Notes under the pieces: model-generated
What the model was told of the DNA's origin: nothing
Databases searched by the model: none
The model's input: the letters and a program-made list of their open reading frames with translations, nothing else
Assembly (NCBI RefSeq): GCF_900460525.1
Contig: NZ_UHIY01000001.1
Location: 2,728,001-2,792,000, forward strand
Source: Yersinia kristensenii
GTDB lineage: Bacteria > Pseudomonadota > Gammaproteobacteria > Enterobacterales > Enterobacteriaceae
Direction: 5' to 3'
DNA length: 64,000 bases
Position numbers and translations under genes: made by a program
In this document: one piece after another, positions 28,711 to 38,597 of the stretch
How the letters are laid out: each line of letters starts with the position of its first letter
Numbering within the stretch: the stretch's first letter is position 1

Positions 28711-29427
28711 ATGAAGCTTGAGTTTTCAATTTATCGCTATAACCCGGACGTCGATAACGCGCCGCATATGCAGGATTACACGTTAGAAGCGGAAGAAGGC
28801 CGGGATATGATGTTGCTGGATGCCCTTATCCAGTTAAAAGAAAAAGATCCAACGTTGTCGTTTCGTCGTTCATGCCGTGAAGGGGTTTGTGGCTCCGACG
28901 GTTTGAATATGAATGGCAAAAATGGGCTGGCATGCATTACACCGATTTCGGCTTTGCAAAAGGGCAATAAAAAGATTGTGATTCGCCCATTGCCGGGGTT
29001 GCCAGTGGTGCGGGATTTAGTGGTCGATATGGGGCAGTTTTATACTCAGTATGAGAAAATTAAACCTTACCTGTTGAATGATGGCAAAAATCCGCCAGCG
29101 CGCGAGCATTTACAATCGCCGGAACAGCGCGAAAAACTGGATGGTCTGTATGAATGTATCCTGTGCGCTTGTTGCTCTACATCTTGTCCGTCATTCTGGT
29201 GGAATCCGGATAAATTTGTTGGCCCGGCAGGGTTACTGGCCGCCTATCGCTTCCTGATAGATAGCCGTGATACTGAAACAGCAGCACGTTTGGATGATCT
29301 GGACGACGCTTTTAGTGTTTTCCGCTGCCATAGCATCATGAATTGTGTCAGTGTTTGTCCTAAAGGCCTTAACCCGACCAAAGCAATTGGCCACATTAAG
29401 TCTATGTTGCTACAGCGAAGTGCATGA
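28711..29427 (+). CDS. sdhB: Succinate dehydrogenase iron-sulfur subunit
   Basis: Electron-transfer subunit with [2Fe-2S], [4Fe-4S] and [3Fe-4S] clusters; 238 residues. The first cluster cysteines are in SCREGVCGSDGLNMNGKNG followed by LAC. The later ones are in CILCACCSTSCPSFWW and in CHSIMNCVSVCPKGLNPTKA. ATG 28711 follows GCGGAGGAAAAGGTC. It is separated by 54 bases from sdhA and completes the complex II operon. Confidence 0.98.
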   Translation: MKLEFSIYRYNPDVDNAPHMQDYTLEAEEGRDMMLLDALIQLKEKDPTLSFRRSCREGVCGSDGLNMNGKNGLACITPISALQKGNKKIVIRPLPGLPVVRDLVVDMGQFYTQYEKIKPYLLNDGKNPPAREHLQSPEQREKLDGLYECILCACCSTSCPSFWWNPDKFVGPAGLLAAYRFLIDSRDTETAARLDDLDDAFSVFRCHSIMNCVSVCPKGLNPTKAIGHIKSMLLQRSA

Positions 29428-29481
29428 AAAGCGCTACAGTGCACATGATAGTTGCAACGCAGTACACGATGTGAGTTTATT

Positions 29482-29506
29482 AACCTGGGGAATGCTTCCC
29501 CAGGTT
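29482..29506. terminator. Hairpin between sdhB and sucA
   Basis: Perfect 10-bp stem AACCTGGGGA / TCCCCAGGTT with a five-base loop and no T-run. It lies 54 bases after sdhB, within the 269-base gap before sucA. It probably stabilises or partly terminates the sdh transcript. A second small hairpin (GGACCGTTAAGGTCC) lies further on. Confidence 0.5.
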
Positions 29507-29696
29507 GCTTAAAGGTAGGGAATCTCTAAAAGCCGACAAGTTGTCTGCTTCTAGAGGTTCCTTGAACGGGACCGTTAAGGTCCATAACAGAACGTGTATT
29601 AAGCACGTCGAGTGAACCGTTTTTACGGCAAACCGTTGATACTACGGTGTATATGTTAACCACGGCGAAAACTGAAGCTTCAAAGCTTAAGGGATC

Positions 29697-32507
29697 ATGA
29701 TGCAGAACGGCGCAATGAAGGCCTGGCTGGATTCCTCCTATCTGGCGGGCGCGAACCAGTCCTACATAGAGCAGCTCTATGAAGACTTTTTAACCGATCC
29801 TGGTTCCGTTGATGATAGTTGGCGTTCAATTTTTCTACAACTACCTACGACGGGTGTAAAACCTGATCAGTTCCACTCTCAAACACGTGAGTATTTCCGT
29901 CGCTTGGCGAAGGATCCCTCTCGTTATAACTCATCCATCAGTGATCCTGAAAATGATGCCAAGCAAGTTAAGGTGTTGCAGTTAATCAATGCCTTCCGCT
30001 TCCGCGGCCATCAACATGCCAACCTAGACCCACTCGGTTTGTGGAAGCAGGAGTCTGTTCCAGACCTTGACCCTGCTTATCACCATCTGACCGAATCCGA
30101 TTTCCAGAACACCTTCAATGTGGGTTCTTTTGCTATCGGCAAAGAAACCATGAAGCTGTCTGACCTGTATGCCGCCCTGAAACAGACCTATTGTGGTTCG
30201 ATTGGCGCTGAATACATGCATATCACCAACACTGAAGAGAAACGTTGGCTTCAGCAGCGGATTGAATCGGTGGTCGGGAAACCTACATTCAGTGATGAAG
30301 AAAAGCGCCGCTTCCTGAGCGAACTGACTGCAGCTGAAGGTTTGGAGCGTTATTTAGGGGCTAAATTCCCAGGCGCTAAGCGTTTCTCGCTGGAGGGCGG
30401 CGATTCGCTGGTCACCATGCTGAAAGAAATGATTCGCCATGCCGGTAAAAACGGAACACGTGAAGTGGTTCTGGGAATGGCGCACCGTGGTCGCCTGAAC
30501 GTATTGATTAACGTGTTGGGTAAAAAACCGGAAGATTTGTTTGATGAATTCGCCGGCAAACACAAAGAGCATCTGGGGACTGGTGACGTTAAATATCACC
30601 AAGGTTTCTCATCCGATGTGGAAACTGAAGGCGGCCTGGTTCACCTGGCACTGGCCTTTAACCCTTCGCATTTGGAAATTGTTAGCCCAGTCGTCATTGG
30701 TTCGGTACGAGCACGCCGTGATCGTCTGGATGAAGCGCGCAGCAATATGGTATTGCCAATCACTATTCATGGTGATGCGGCGATTGCCGGGCAGGGCGTG
30801 GTGCAAGAAACACTTAACATGTCGCAAGCCCGTGGTTATGAAGTGGGCGGGACGGTGCGCATTGTTATCAACAACCAGATTGGTTTCACTACCTCGAACC
30901 CACTGGATGCGCGCTCTACCCAATACTGTACTGATATCGCCAAAATGGTACAGGCTCCGATTTTCCACGTGAATGCTGATGATCCTGAAGCCGTGGCGTT
31001 TGTGACTCGTCTGGCGTTGGATTTCCGTAACACCTTTAAACGTGACGTGATGATCGATCTGGTTTGCTACCGTCGCCATGGGCATAACGAAGCCGATGAG
31101 CCAAGTGCAACACAGCCAGTGATGTATCAGAAGATTAAAAAACACCCGACGCCGCGCAAAATCTATGCTGACAAGCTGGTAGAACAAAATATCGCCAGCC
31201 TGGAAGATGCCACGGAAATGGTCAACCTGTACCGTGATGCACTGGATCATGGCGATTGTGTGGTGGAAGAATGGCGTCCAATGAATCTGCAATCTTTCAC
31301 TTGGTCACCCTATCTGAACCACGAATGGGATGAAGAGTATCCAAGCAAAGTTGAGATGAAACGCCTGCAAGAGCTGGCGCGCCGCATCAGCCATGCACCA
31401 GAAGCTATTGAAATGCAATCCCGTGTAGCCAAAATCTATGGTGACCGTGCCTTGATGGCCAGCGGCGAGAAACCATTTGACTGGGGCGGTGCTGAAACAC
31501 TGGCTTACGCGACTCTGGTCGATGAAGGGATTCCTATCCGTTTATCCGGTGAAGATGCTGGGCGTGGGACTTTCTTCCATCGTCATGCGGTGATCCATAA
31601 CCAGAAAAACGGTTCTGTTTATGTGCCGCTGGCGAACGTTCACAGCGGACAGGGTGATTTCCAGGTATGGGACTCGGTGCTTTCGGAAGAAGCGGTTCTG
31701 GCGTTTGAATATGGTTATGCCACCGCAGAACCACGCACGCTGACTATCTGGGAAGCGCAGTTTGGTGACTTTGCCAACGGTGCTCAAGTGGTTATCGACC
31801 AGTTCATCAGCTCCGGCGAGCAGAAATGGGGCCGTATGTGTGGCCTGGTCATGCTGTTGCCGCACGGTTATGAAGGGCAAGGTCCAGAGCACTCCTCCGC
31901 ACGATTAGAGCGCTATCTGCAACTTTGTGCCGAACAAAACATGCAGGTGTGTATCCCATCAACGCCAGCGCAGGTTTACCACATGATTCGCCGTCAGGCA
32001 TTGCGTGGTATGCGCCGTCCGCTGGTGGTCATGTCACCTAAGTCATTGTTGCGTCATCCATTAGCGGTCTCTTCGCTGGATGAATTGGCCAATGGTAGCT
32101 TCTTACCGGCTATTGGTGAAATCGATGAGCTGGACCCGAAAGGCGTTAAGCGTGTCGTGATGTGTTCAGGCAAAGTCTATTATGACCTGCTGGAACAACG
32201 GCGCAAAAATGGGCAAACCGATGTTGCTATCGTGCGTATCGAGCAGCTTTATCCGTTCCCACATCACGCGGTACAAGCGGTGCTGGAACCCTTTGCTCAT
32301 GTGCATGATTTTGTTTGGTGTCAGGAAGAGCCGCTTAACCAGGGTGCCTGGTATTGCAGTCAGCATAACTTCCGTGAAGTGATTCCATTTGGTGCATCCT
32401 TGCGTTATGCAGGCCGCCCAGCATCAGCTTCACCAGCAGTGGGATACATTTCCGTACACCAGAAACAACAACAAGCGCTGGTTAATGACGCGCTGACTGT
32501 TGAATAG
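29697..32507 (+). CDS. sucA: 2-oxoglutarate dehydrogenase E1 component
   Basis: Thiamine-diphosphate-dependent decarboxylase of the 2-oxoglutarate dehydrogenase complex. It has 936 residues from ATG 29697, or 935 from the adjacent ATG 29700; the second gives the MQN start of E. coli SucA. Recognisable blocks are NAFRFRGHQHANLDPLGL, VVLGMAHRGRLNVL, the cofactor site (ITIHGDAAIAGQGVVQETLN) and LLPHGYEGQGPEHSSARLER. AAGGGATC precedes the start. It is followed 28 bases later by sucB, its partner E2. Confidence 0.98.
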   Translation: MMQNGAMKAWLDSSYLAGANQSYIEQLYEDFLTDPGSVDDSWRSIFLQLPTTGVKPDQFHSQTREYFRRLAKDPSRYNSSISDPENDAKQVKVLQLINAFRFRGHQHANLDPLGLWKQESVPDLDPAYHHLTESDFQNTFNVGSFAIGKETMKLSDLYAALKQTYCGSIGAEYMHITNTEEKRWLQQRIESVVGKPTFSDEEKRRFLSELTAAEGLERYLGAKFPGAKRFSLEGGDSLVTMLKEMIRHAGKNGTREVVLGMAHRGRLNVLINVLGKKPEDLFDEFAGKHKEHLGTGDVKYHQGFSSDVETEGGLVHLALAFNPSHLEIVSPVVIGSVRARRDRLDEARSNMVLPITIHGDAAIAGQGVVQETLNMSQARGYEVGGTVRIVINNQIGFTTSNPLDARSTQYCTDIAKMVQAPIFHVNADDPEAVAFVTRLALDFRNTFKRDVMIDLVCYRRHGHNEADEPSATQPVMYQKIKKHPTPRKIYADKLVEQNIASLEDATEMVNLYRDALDHGDCVVEEWRPMNLQSFTWSPYLNHEWDEEYPSKVEMKRLQELARRISHAPEAIEMQSRVAKIYGDRALMASGEKPFDWGGAETLAYATLVDEGIPIRLSGEDAGRGTFFHRHAVIHNQKNGSVYVPLANVHSGQGDFQVWDSVLSEEAVLAFEYGYATAEPRTLTIWEAQFGDFANGAQVVIDQFISSGEQKWGRMCGLVMLLPHGYEGQGPEHSSARLERYLQLCAEQNMQVCIPSTPAQVYHMIRRQALRGMRRPLVVMSPKSLLRHPLAVSSLDELANGSFLPAIGEIDELDPKGVKRVVMCSGKVYYDLLEQRRKNGQTDVAIVRIEQLYPFPHHAVQAVLEPFAHVHDFVWCQEEPLNQGAWYCSQHNFREVIPFGASLRYAGRPASASPAVGYISVHQKQQQALVNDALTVE

Positions 32508-32535
32508 CGACCGGTTAACACATAAAGGATAGAGA

Positions 32536-33759
32536 ATGAGTAGCGTAGATATTAATGTTCCTGACCTCCCTGAGTCTGTCGCCGATGGTTCTGTAGCAAC
32601 CTGGCACAAGAAACCGGGCGATAGCGTCAAACGTGATGAAGTGCTGGTCGAGATTGAAACGGACAAAGTAATCTTGGAAGTTCCGGCCAGCCAAGACGGC
32701 ATTCTGGACGTCATCCTGGAAGATGAGGGCGCGACCGTGCTCTCACGCCAGGTATTGGGCCGCATCCGCCCAAGTGACAGTTCCGGCCTACCGACAGAAG
32801 AAAAAAGCCAAAGCACGGAGTCAACTCCTGCCCAGCGCCAGACGGCCAGCTTGGAAGTCGAAAGCAACGATACCCTCAGCCCAGCGATTCGTCGCCTGAT
32901 TGCTGAGCATAGTCTTGATGCTTCGGCCATTAAAGGCAGTGGTGTGGGTGGACGTATCACACGTGAAGATGTCGATAGCCATCTGGCAAGCCAGAAATCA
33001 GCTCCAGCTGCAGCGGAAATCAAAGTTGAAGCCGTCGCACCTGTTGCCGCTCTGGCTGGCCGCAGTGAAAAACGAGTGCCAATGACTCGTCTGCGTAAAC
33101 GTGTTGCCGAGCGTCTGTTGGAAGCTAAAAACAGCACCGCAATGTTGACCACGTTTAACGAAATCAACATGAAACCTATCATGGACCTGCGTAAGCAGTA
33201 CGGCGAAGCTTTCGAGAAGCGCCACGGTGTTCGTTTGGGCTTTATGTCTTTCTATATCAAAGCGGTTGTTGAAGCACTGAAACGTTATCCGGAAGTCAAT
33301 GCTTCTCTTGATGGCGAAGACGTGGTTTACCACAATTACTTTGATATCAGTATTGCCGTTTCTACTCCACGTGGCCTGGTTACCCCAGTATTGCGTGATG
33401 TTGACACCATGGGCATGGCTGATATTGAGAAGAAAATCAAAGAATTGGCTATCAAAGGTCGTGACGGCAAATTGAAAGTTGAAGAGCTGACCGGCGGTAA
33501 TTTCACTATTACCAATGGCGGTGTATTCGGCTCATTGATGTCGACTCCGATTATTAACCCGCCACAAAGCGCAATCCTTGGCATGCATGCCATTAAAGAT
33601 AGGCCTATGGCGGTAGAGGGTCAGGTAGTGATTCTGCCAATGATGTACCTGGCACTGTCCTACGATCACCGCTTGATTGACGGCCGAGAATCCGTTGGTT
33701 ATCTGGTGACGGTAAAAGAGATGCTGGAAGATCCAGCTCGCTTACTGCTCGACGTATAA
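32536..33759 (+). CDS. sucB: Dihydrolipoamide succinyltransferase (E2)
   Basis: Core of the 2-oxoglutarate dehydrogenase complex, which passes the succinyl group to CoA. 407 residues: lipoyl domain with the lipoylated Lys44 ([11 protein letters not shown]), then a linker, a peripheral subunit-binding domain ([20 protein letters not shown] to GRITREDV), a second linker and the catalytic domain ending [16 protein letters not shown] with the active-site His. ATG 32536 follows AAAGGATAGAGA. Confidence 0.98.
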   Translation: MSSVDINVPDLPESVADGSVATWHKKPGDSVKRDEVLVEIETDKVILEVPASQDGILDVILEDEGATVLSRQVLGRIRPSDSSGLPTEEKSQSTESTPAQRQTASLEVESNDTLSPAIRRLIAEHSLDASAIKGSGVGGRITREDVDSHLASQKSAPAAAEIKVEAVAPVAALAGRSEKRVPMTRLRKRVAERLLEAKNSTAMLTTFNEINMKPIMDLRKQYGEAFEKRHGVRLGFMSFYIKAVVEALKRYPEVNASLDGEDVVYHNYFDISIAVSTPRGLVTPVLRDVDTMGMADIEKKIKELAIKGRDGKLKVEELTGGNFTITNGGVFGSLMSTPIINPPQSAILGMHAIKDRPMAVEGQVVILPMMYLALSYDHRLIDGRESVGYLVTVKEMLEDPARLLLDV

Positions 33760-33782
33760 AAAAGATAAATGACAAGGTCAGT

Positions 33783-33822
33783 CTGATTGCAAGGTGTTGA
33801 TGACCTGCCTCCGCGCAATCAG
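33783..33822. other. Intergenic hairpin between sucB and sucC
   Basis: Arms CTGATTGC and GCAATCAG enclose a 24-base loop in the 113-base gap. There is no T-run. It may adjust relative expression of sucAB and sucCD (inference). Confidence 0.4.
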
Positions 33823-33872
33823 GCTACCTGGTAGGCTTCGGCTCAACTCAGACCTTATATGGATAGAACATC

Positions 33873-35039
33873 ATGAATTTACACGAATATCAGGCAAAAC
33901 AACTGTTTGCTCGGTATGGCATGCCAGCGCCAACTGGCTATGCCTGTACCACACCGCGTGAAGCAGAAGAAGCCGCATCTAAAATCGGTGCTGGCCCGTG
34001 GGTGGTTAAATGTCAGGTGCATGCGGGTGGTCGCGGTAAAGCGGGCGGCGTGAAACTGGTTAATAGCAAAGAAGATATTCGTGCTTTCGCTGAACAGTGG
34101 TTGGGCAAAAAACTGGTGACTTACCAGACAGATGCACATGGTCAACCTGTTCACCAAATTTTGGTTGAAGCGGCGACTGATATCGACAAAGAGCTCTATC
34201 TGGGCGCGGTTATTGATCGTAGCTCCCGTCGGGTGGTGTTTATGGCATCCACTGAAGGTGGCGTTGAGATTGAGAAAGTTGCCGAAGAAACACCAGAATT
34301 GATCCACAAAATCGCTTTGGATCCATTGACTGGCCCGCAGCCTTATCAAGGTCGCGAATTGGCTTTCAAACTGGGCCTGACCGGTAAGCAAGTTGCTCAG
34401 TTCACCAAGATCTTTATGGGGCTGGCGACCTTGTTCCTGGAGCGCGATTTAGCGATGGTTGAAATCAACCCGCTGGTTATCACCAAGCAGGGCGATCTGA
34501 TTTGTTTGGATGGCAAACTGGGTGCTGATGGTAACGCTTTGTTCCGTCAACCCGAATTGCGTGAAATGCGCGATCCTAGCCAGGAAGATGCCCGTGAAGC
34601 CCATGCTGCACAGTGGGAACTGAACTACGTGGCATTGGATGGCAACATTGGCTGCATGGTAAACGGTGCGGGTCTGGCCATGGGTACCATGGACATTGTG
34701 AAATTGCACGGCGGTGAACCGGCTAACTTCCTCGATGTTGGCGGCGGTGCCACGAAAGAGCGTGTGACTGAAGCCTTCAAAATCATTTTGTCTGATGACA
34801 AAGTGAAAGCAGTTTTCGTTAACATCTTCGGCGGGATTGTGCGTTGTGACCTGATCGCTGACGGCATCATTGGTGCAGTGGAAGAAGTGGGCGTCAACGT
34901 GCCAGTCGTGGTTCGTCTGGAAGGAAATAACGCCGAGCTGGGGGCCAAAAAACTGGCAGACAGCGGTTTGAATATCATTGCTGCGACCAGCCTGACAGAT
35001 GCGGCTCAGCAAGTTGTAGCGGCAGTGGGGGCTAAATAA
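33873..35039 (+). CDS. sucC: Succinyl-CoA synthetase beta subunit
   Basis: ATP-grasp subunit that, with SucD, makes succinate and ATP (or GTP) from succinyl-CoA; 388 residues, the same length as E. coli. It begins [20 protein letters not shown]. Nucleotide-binding blocks include [17 protein letters not shown] and MVEINPL. The C-terminal part contains [16 protein letters not shown]. The stop shares one base with the sucD ATG (TAATG), so the two subunits are translationally coupled. Confidence 0.98.
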   Translation: MNLHEYQAKQLFARYGMPAPTGYACTTPREAEEAASKIGAGPWVVKCQVHAGGRGKAGGVKLVNSKEDIRAFAEQWLGKKLVTYQTDAHGQPVHQILVEAATDIDKELYLGAVIDRSSRRVVFMASTEGGVEIEKVAEETPELIHKIALDPLTGPQPYQGRELAFKLGLTGKQVAQFTKIFMGLATLFLERDLAMVEINPLVITKQGDLICLDGKLGADGNALFRQPELREMRDPSQEDAREAHAAQWELNYVALDGNIGCMVNGAGLAMGTMDIVKLHGGEPANFLDVGGGATKERVTEAFKIILSDDKVKAVFVNIFGGIVRCDLIADGIIGAVEEVGVNVPVVVRLEGNNAELGAKKLADSGLNIIAATSLTDAAQQVVAAVGAK

Positions 35040-35917
35040 TGTCTATTTTAATTGATAAAAACACCAAAGTTATTTGCCAGGGTTTTACCGGTAGCCAAGG
35101 GACTTTCCACTCCGAACAAGCTATCGCCTATGGCACAAAAATGGTTGGCGGTGTGACGCCAGGCAAAGGCGGCACCCAGCATTTGGGCTTACCAGTATTC
35201 AATACTGTACGTGAAGCGGTAGATGCAACCGGTGCTACGGCCTCGGTTATCTATGTGCCAGCTCCGTTCTGTAAAGACTCAATTTTGGAGGCTATCGACG
35301 CCGGCATCAAATTGATTATCTGTATTACTGAAGGTATCCCAACACTGGATATGCTGGTAGTAAAAGTCAGATTGGAACAGTCTGATGCACGGATGATCGG
35401 CCCGAACTGCCCAGGTGTTATCACCCCAGGTGAATGTAAGATTGGCATCATGCCGGGTCATATTCATTTACCGGGTAAAGTGGGGATTGTTTCCCGTTCA
35501 GGGACTTTGACCTATGAAGCGGTAAAACAAACCACGGATATCGGTTTCGGTCAGTCAACTTGTGTTGGTATCGGTGGCGACCCGATTCCGGGTTCTAACT
35601 TCATCGATATCCTGAAGTTGTTCCAGGAAGATCCACAGACTGAAGTGATCGTGATGATCGGTGAAATCGGCGGTAACGCAGAAGAAGAAGCGGCTGCTTA
35701 TATTAAAGATCACGTGACCAAACCTGTTGTAGGTTACATCGCCGGTGTGACTGCACCAAAAGGTAAGCGTATGGGCCATGCAGGCGCCATCATTGCGGGC
35801 GGTAAAGGAACGGCGGATGATAAATTTGCTGCGCTGGAAGCTGCAGGCGTGAAAACCGTCCGTAGCCTGGCTGAAATTGGTAATGCCGTGAAAGCTGTTT
35901 ACCAGAGCCATAAATAA
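35039..35917 (+). CDS. sucD: Succinyl-CoA synthetase alpha subunit
   Basis: CoA-binding and phosphohistidine subunit; 292 residues, three longer than E. coli at the C-terminus (KAVYQSHK). N-terminal Rossmann region [27 protein letters not shown], and the phosphohistidine loop [18 protein letters not shown] are present. Last gene of sucABCD. In E. coli the sdh-suc transcript 3' end yields the SdhX small RNA; here the 3' region is interrupted by a miniature element. Confidence 0.98.
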   Translation: MSILIDKNTKVICQGFTGSQGTFHSEQAIAYGTKMVGGVTPGKGGTQHLGLPVFNTVREAVDATGATASVIYVPAPFCKDSILEAIDAGIKLIICITEGIPTLDMLVVKVRLEQSDARMIGPNCPGVITPGECKIGIMPGHIHLPGKVGIVSRSGTLTYEAVKQTTDIGFGQSTCVGIGGDPIPGSNFIDILKLFQEDPQTEVIVMIGEIGGNAEEEAAAYIKDHVTKPVVGYIAGVTAPKGKRMGHAGAIIAGGKGTADDKFAALEAAGVKTVRSLAEIGNAVKAVYQSHK

Positions 35918-35929
35918 TCTTGTGTTATA

Positions 35930-35951
35930 GAGGCCACCTTGGGGTGGCCTC
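35930..35951 (+). terminator. Hairpin directly after sucD
   Basis: Stem GAGGCCACC / GGTGGCCTC with a four-base loop, 12 bases after sucD. It lacks a T-run. A near copy with a T-run lies at 36082-36104. Confidence 0.6.
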
Positions 35952-35956
35952 AGACC

Positions 35957-36078
35957 GTTGACAAAGTTGATTCGCGGGGAAATGTGCCGAATGGGTCGTC
36001 GTCGCGTAAGCGACCGGAGCGCCCATCGGTGCAGTCGCCCCGCCAGTCATCGGGCGATAAAAGAGGTTTGTCAGCAAC
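35957..36078. repeat. Palindromic miniature element (YPAL-like?)
   Basis: About 122 bases whose ends are inverted repeats (GTTGACAAA ... TTTGTCAGCAAC). Internal complementary segments are GCGGGG / CCCCGC and GCCGAATGGG / CGCCCATCGG, so the whole can fold into one long interrupted hairpin. It lies between two near-identical hairpins after sucD. It fits a non-coding miniature insertion sequence such as the palindromic elements described in Yersinia, but I cannot confirm the family. Confidence 0.55.
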
Positions 36079-36081
36079 CTC

Positions 36082-36104
36082 AGGCCACCTTAGGGTGGCC
36101 TTTT
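36082..36104 (+). terminator. Terminator of the sdh-suc transcript
   Basis: Stem AGGCCACC / GGTGGCCT with loop TTAG, running into TTTT. It is nearly a copy of the hairpin at 35930-35951. It is also close to the 3' end of the converging nucleotidase gene. Confidence 0.75.
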
Positions 36105-36113
36105 AATACCCAA

Positions 36114-38012
36114 TCAGAATTTATTCAGTGCCGTAATAAGAGCGATATCTGTTTGAGCTTGCTGTTTAACCTGCTCATTTTTGCTGCCCGAAACTTGTTG
36201 CTGCGATGTCGTCAGCGCTGCATCGTAACTGGCTTTATCTTTAAACAGTTTATCTTTGACATTGATCGACGCAATGTTGGTATAGCGGCCATCATCCGTG
36301 GCTGGCACTGCTATAGTGCCATCATTAATCAGTTGTTTAACAACCTGCCGCTCTTTCTCATAGCCCTCCAAACCCACCAAATGCCAGCGCTGTTGAGGTT
36401 TTCCCTCATATTTACCCGCTTTAACATCCGTCAGATAGTGAATCGTTAGGTTACGGATAGTGCCTTCTTCTTCACCATATTGGGCTTTGCTGTCCGACAA
36501 TATCGGGAATTTTTGCCCTTCGAGCACGCCGCCTTTTTGCGTTAAATGCCCCATCCGATAACTGTTCATGCCCAAATGTATGGGAGTGGTATCTGTGACG
36601 GGGGTGCCGTCATTGAGGCGCAGGTCGGTGATACGCGTACCCGCGGGTTGACGTAAATCAATGGTGTATGTCACCCCATCAAAGAAGTCATTAGTCGAAT
36701 ATTTAGAGGCACGGCGCTGCGGGTTGAAGCTGTAGGTTACATCGCCGGGTTTAACTTGGTTAAAGTAGCCAGCCGACCACTCCATATATTGCTTCAGCTC
36801 TTTGCCGGTCAGGGCATAAACCGTGATTTCACCGCCAGCATATTGATAGTTGAATGCAATATCTTTAGCTGTAATATCACCCACATCCATTTTGGGACGG
36901 TCATTATCAATCTGCAAGGCGATGACTTGGGCCTGCGGGGCATAATAATGTGCTGCTTCTTGATATAGCGCACTGATGCCGGTGTCTTGCACATGGACTT
37001 GCGGAATACCTTTGATCTCATCCGGCGGAACCAAATTTGTACCGCTCAGTTTCGCAATCACTCGATTAGCATTAGCGCGCAAAATATCGTGGTAAGGTTG
37101 ATAGAGTGCTTCCAGCGTTTTATCAGACTCAACCCCTTTGATTGGGTAGGTGTAGCTGTCTTTGTCTATCAGGTGATATTTCCCGTCGCGTTGCTCAAAT
37201 TTCAGATCAATACGGGATAGGGCGCGGCCATATTTATCCGGCTCAGTAATAATGACGCCATTGATCACCGCTTTATCAACTTTCACATGCATATGGCCCG
37301 CGACAATGGCAGCAAGCTCTGGATTGGCTTTGGCGATATCGCCAACACCGGTTCCGGGCCGCTGATTCTCATTGTCGATCCCCATATGCGCCACCAGAAC
37401 AATGGCATCTACCTGGGGCTGGAGCTGCTGAATGACCTTTTTCACTTCTTGCATTGGATCAGTGAAATGGATGCCATTAATGCGATCAGTGCCCTGAGCA
37501 AACTCGGCGGTCATGGGGGTATCCATCCCGATAATGCCGATTTTAACCCCTTGGCGCTCAATAATTTTGTAAGAAGGCAAGTAGGGTTTACCTGAATCCC
37601 AGAAAATATTACCCGCCAGTGCTGCGCCGTCAAATTGCTTTAATGAGGTAGAAAGGACTTTCAAGCCAAAATCGAATTCGTGATTGCCCATCACCCAAGC
37701 GTCATATTTCAAGGCATTAAAGCCAAGGATCATTGGGCTGATAGGTTCGTTTTTAAAGGTTTCGACAAAGTTGCCCTGAAGAGTATCTCCAGCATCCACC
37801 AAAATAATATTCGGCTGTTCAGCCCGTATTTTATGCACTTTGGTGGCTATTTGACTCAGGCTACCAGCCAGATTTTCGCTGTCACTGGCATAGTCCCATG
37901 GTACGAAAGTGCCATGTAAATCAGAGGTTCCCAAGATAGTAATATCAACTTGTGGTGCAGCGAAAGCGGGGGAGCTGATACAAAGTAATGTGGTGAGTGC
38001 TATTTTTTTCAT
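36114..38012 (-). CDS. Periplasmic 5'-nucleotidase / cyclic phosphodiesterase (UshA/CpdB family)
   Basis: Exported metallophosphatase with 632 residues. The start at 38012 gives a clean signal peptide, MKKIALTTLLCISSPAFA, cut before APQVD; longer readings lack one. The calcineurin-type domain shows TSDLHGTF, DAGDTLQG, GNHEFDFG, VAHMGIDN and AGHMHVKV, which supply the two-metal ligands. The C-terminal half is the 5'-nucleotidase domain (IDNDRPKMDVGDIT, YAGGEITVYALTGKELKQYM, FDGVTYTIDL). Substrate class (5'-nucleotides or 2',3'-cyclic nucleotides) cannot be decided. It has no strong ribosome-binding site. This gene is not at this position in E. coli K-12. Confidence 0.9.
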   Translation of the reverse strand: MKKIALTTLLCISSPAFAAPQVDITILGTSDLHGTFVPWDYASDSENLAGSLSQIATKVHKIRAEQPNIILVDAGDTLQGNFVETFKNEPISPMILGFNALKYDAWVMGNHEFDFGLKVLSTSLKQFDGAALAGNIFWDSGKPYLPSYKIIERQGVKIGIIGMDTPMTAEFAQGTDRINGIHFTDPMQEVKKVIQQLQPQVDAIVLVAHMGIDNENQRPGTGVGDIAKANPELAAIVAGHMHVKVDKAVINGVIITEPDKYGRALSRIDLKFEQRDGKYHLIDKDSYTYPIKGVESDKTLEALYQPYHDILRANANRVIAKLSGTNLVPPDEIKGIPQVHVQDTGISALYQEAAHYYAPQAQVIALQIDNDRPKMDVGDITAKDIAFNYQYAGGEITVYALTGKELKQYMEWSAGYFNQVKPGDVTYSFNPQRRASKYSTNDFFDGVTYTIDLRQPAGTRITDLRLNDGTPVTDTTPIHLGMNSYRMGHLTQKGGVLEGQKFPILSDSKAQYGEEEGTIRNLTIHYLTDVKAGKYEGKPQQRWHLVGLEGYEKERQVVKQLINDGTIAVPATDDGRYTNIASINVKDKLFKDKASYDAALTTSQQQVSGSKNEQVKQQAQTDIALITALNKF

Positions 38013-38282
38013 TGTAGGGGATTCATTTATCAGGTAATAGCACTTTATCATGCAACAAAATGGCAACACTTGCGAACGCTTCCCTCAGGATAGACTAATA
38101 TATTCATATAAAACTCGGAAATGTGATTTAACTCACTCTGAAAATAATAAATTTAAAAGTTAACCTGGATCGCATAATAACCACGTAATAAAGCACTAAC
38201 TAAACCATAAAATTACATTTATTTAACAGCTGTGGATTATATAAAAACAATTGAACTTTTAATTAACATTAAAAAGAATTAA

Positions 38283-38296
38283 TTGTTCTAAATCAA
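38283..38296. promoter_or_regulatory. FNR-type box 1 upstream of cydA
   Basis: TTGTTCTAAATCAA matches nine of ten defined positions of the FNR consensus TTGATN4ATCAA. It is paired with a second copy 51 bases downstream. In E. coli cydAB, two FNR sites are similarly spaced and repress under strict anaerobiosis. Confidence 0.6.
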
Positions 38297-38333
38297 CTTT
38301 TGAATATAGCAATAATGTTCATATGGGCTTAAA

Positions 38334-38347
38334 TTGTTTTGGATCAA
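38334..38347. promoter_or_regulatory. FNR-type box 2 upstream of cydA
   Basis: TTGTTTTGGATCAA matches nine of ten FNR consensus positions, with the same TTGTT variant as box 1. A TATGAT hexamer at 38355-38360 is a possible -10. The surrounding 500 bases before cydA are AT-rich and otherwise empty. Confidence 0.6.
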
Positions 38348-38597
38348 ATTACGCTATGATAAGTAAATGGCCTATTTATTGACCTGTATCCAGAACTCGA
38401 AGCTGGGTCACGTAAAATCCTATTTATTGTGTGGGATTAGAAGCGTACTATTACCGCGGTGTAATACTGGGTAGTTGATATTGTTATTTTTGTTGTGTTT
38501 TTTGGGCATTCACTGCGGGTTATGACTAAACTTCCAATATTAATGGAGGTCCAGTTGCCGCAAGTCGGAGTCTTCGTGCGAGGAGCAAGGAGTCAAG

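Noticed and set aside
30609..31292. 227-codon minus-strand frame within sucA
   Set aside because: Shadow of the highly conserved sucA coding sequence; no start signal or recognisable product.
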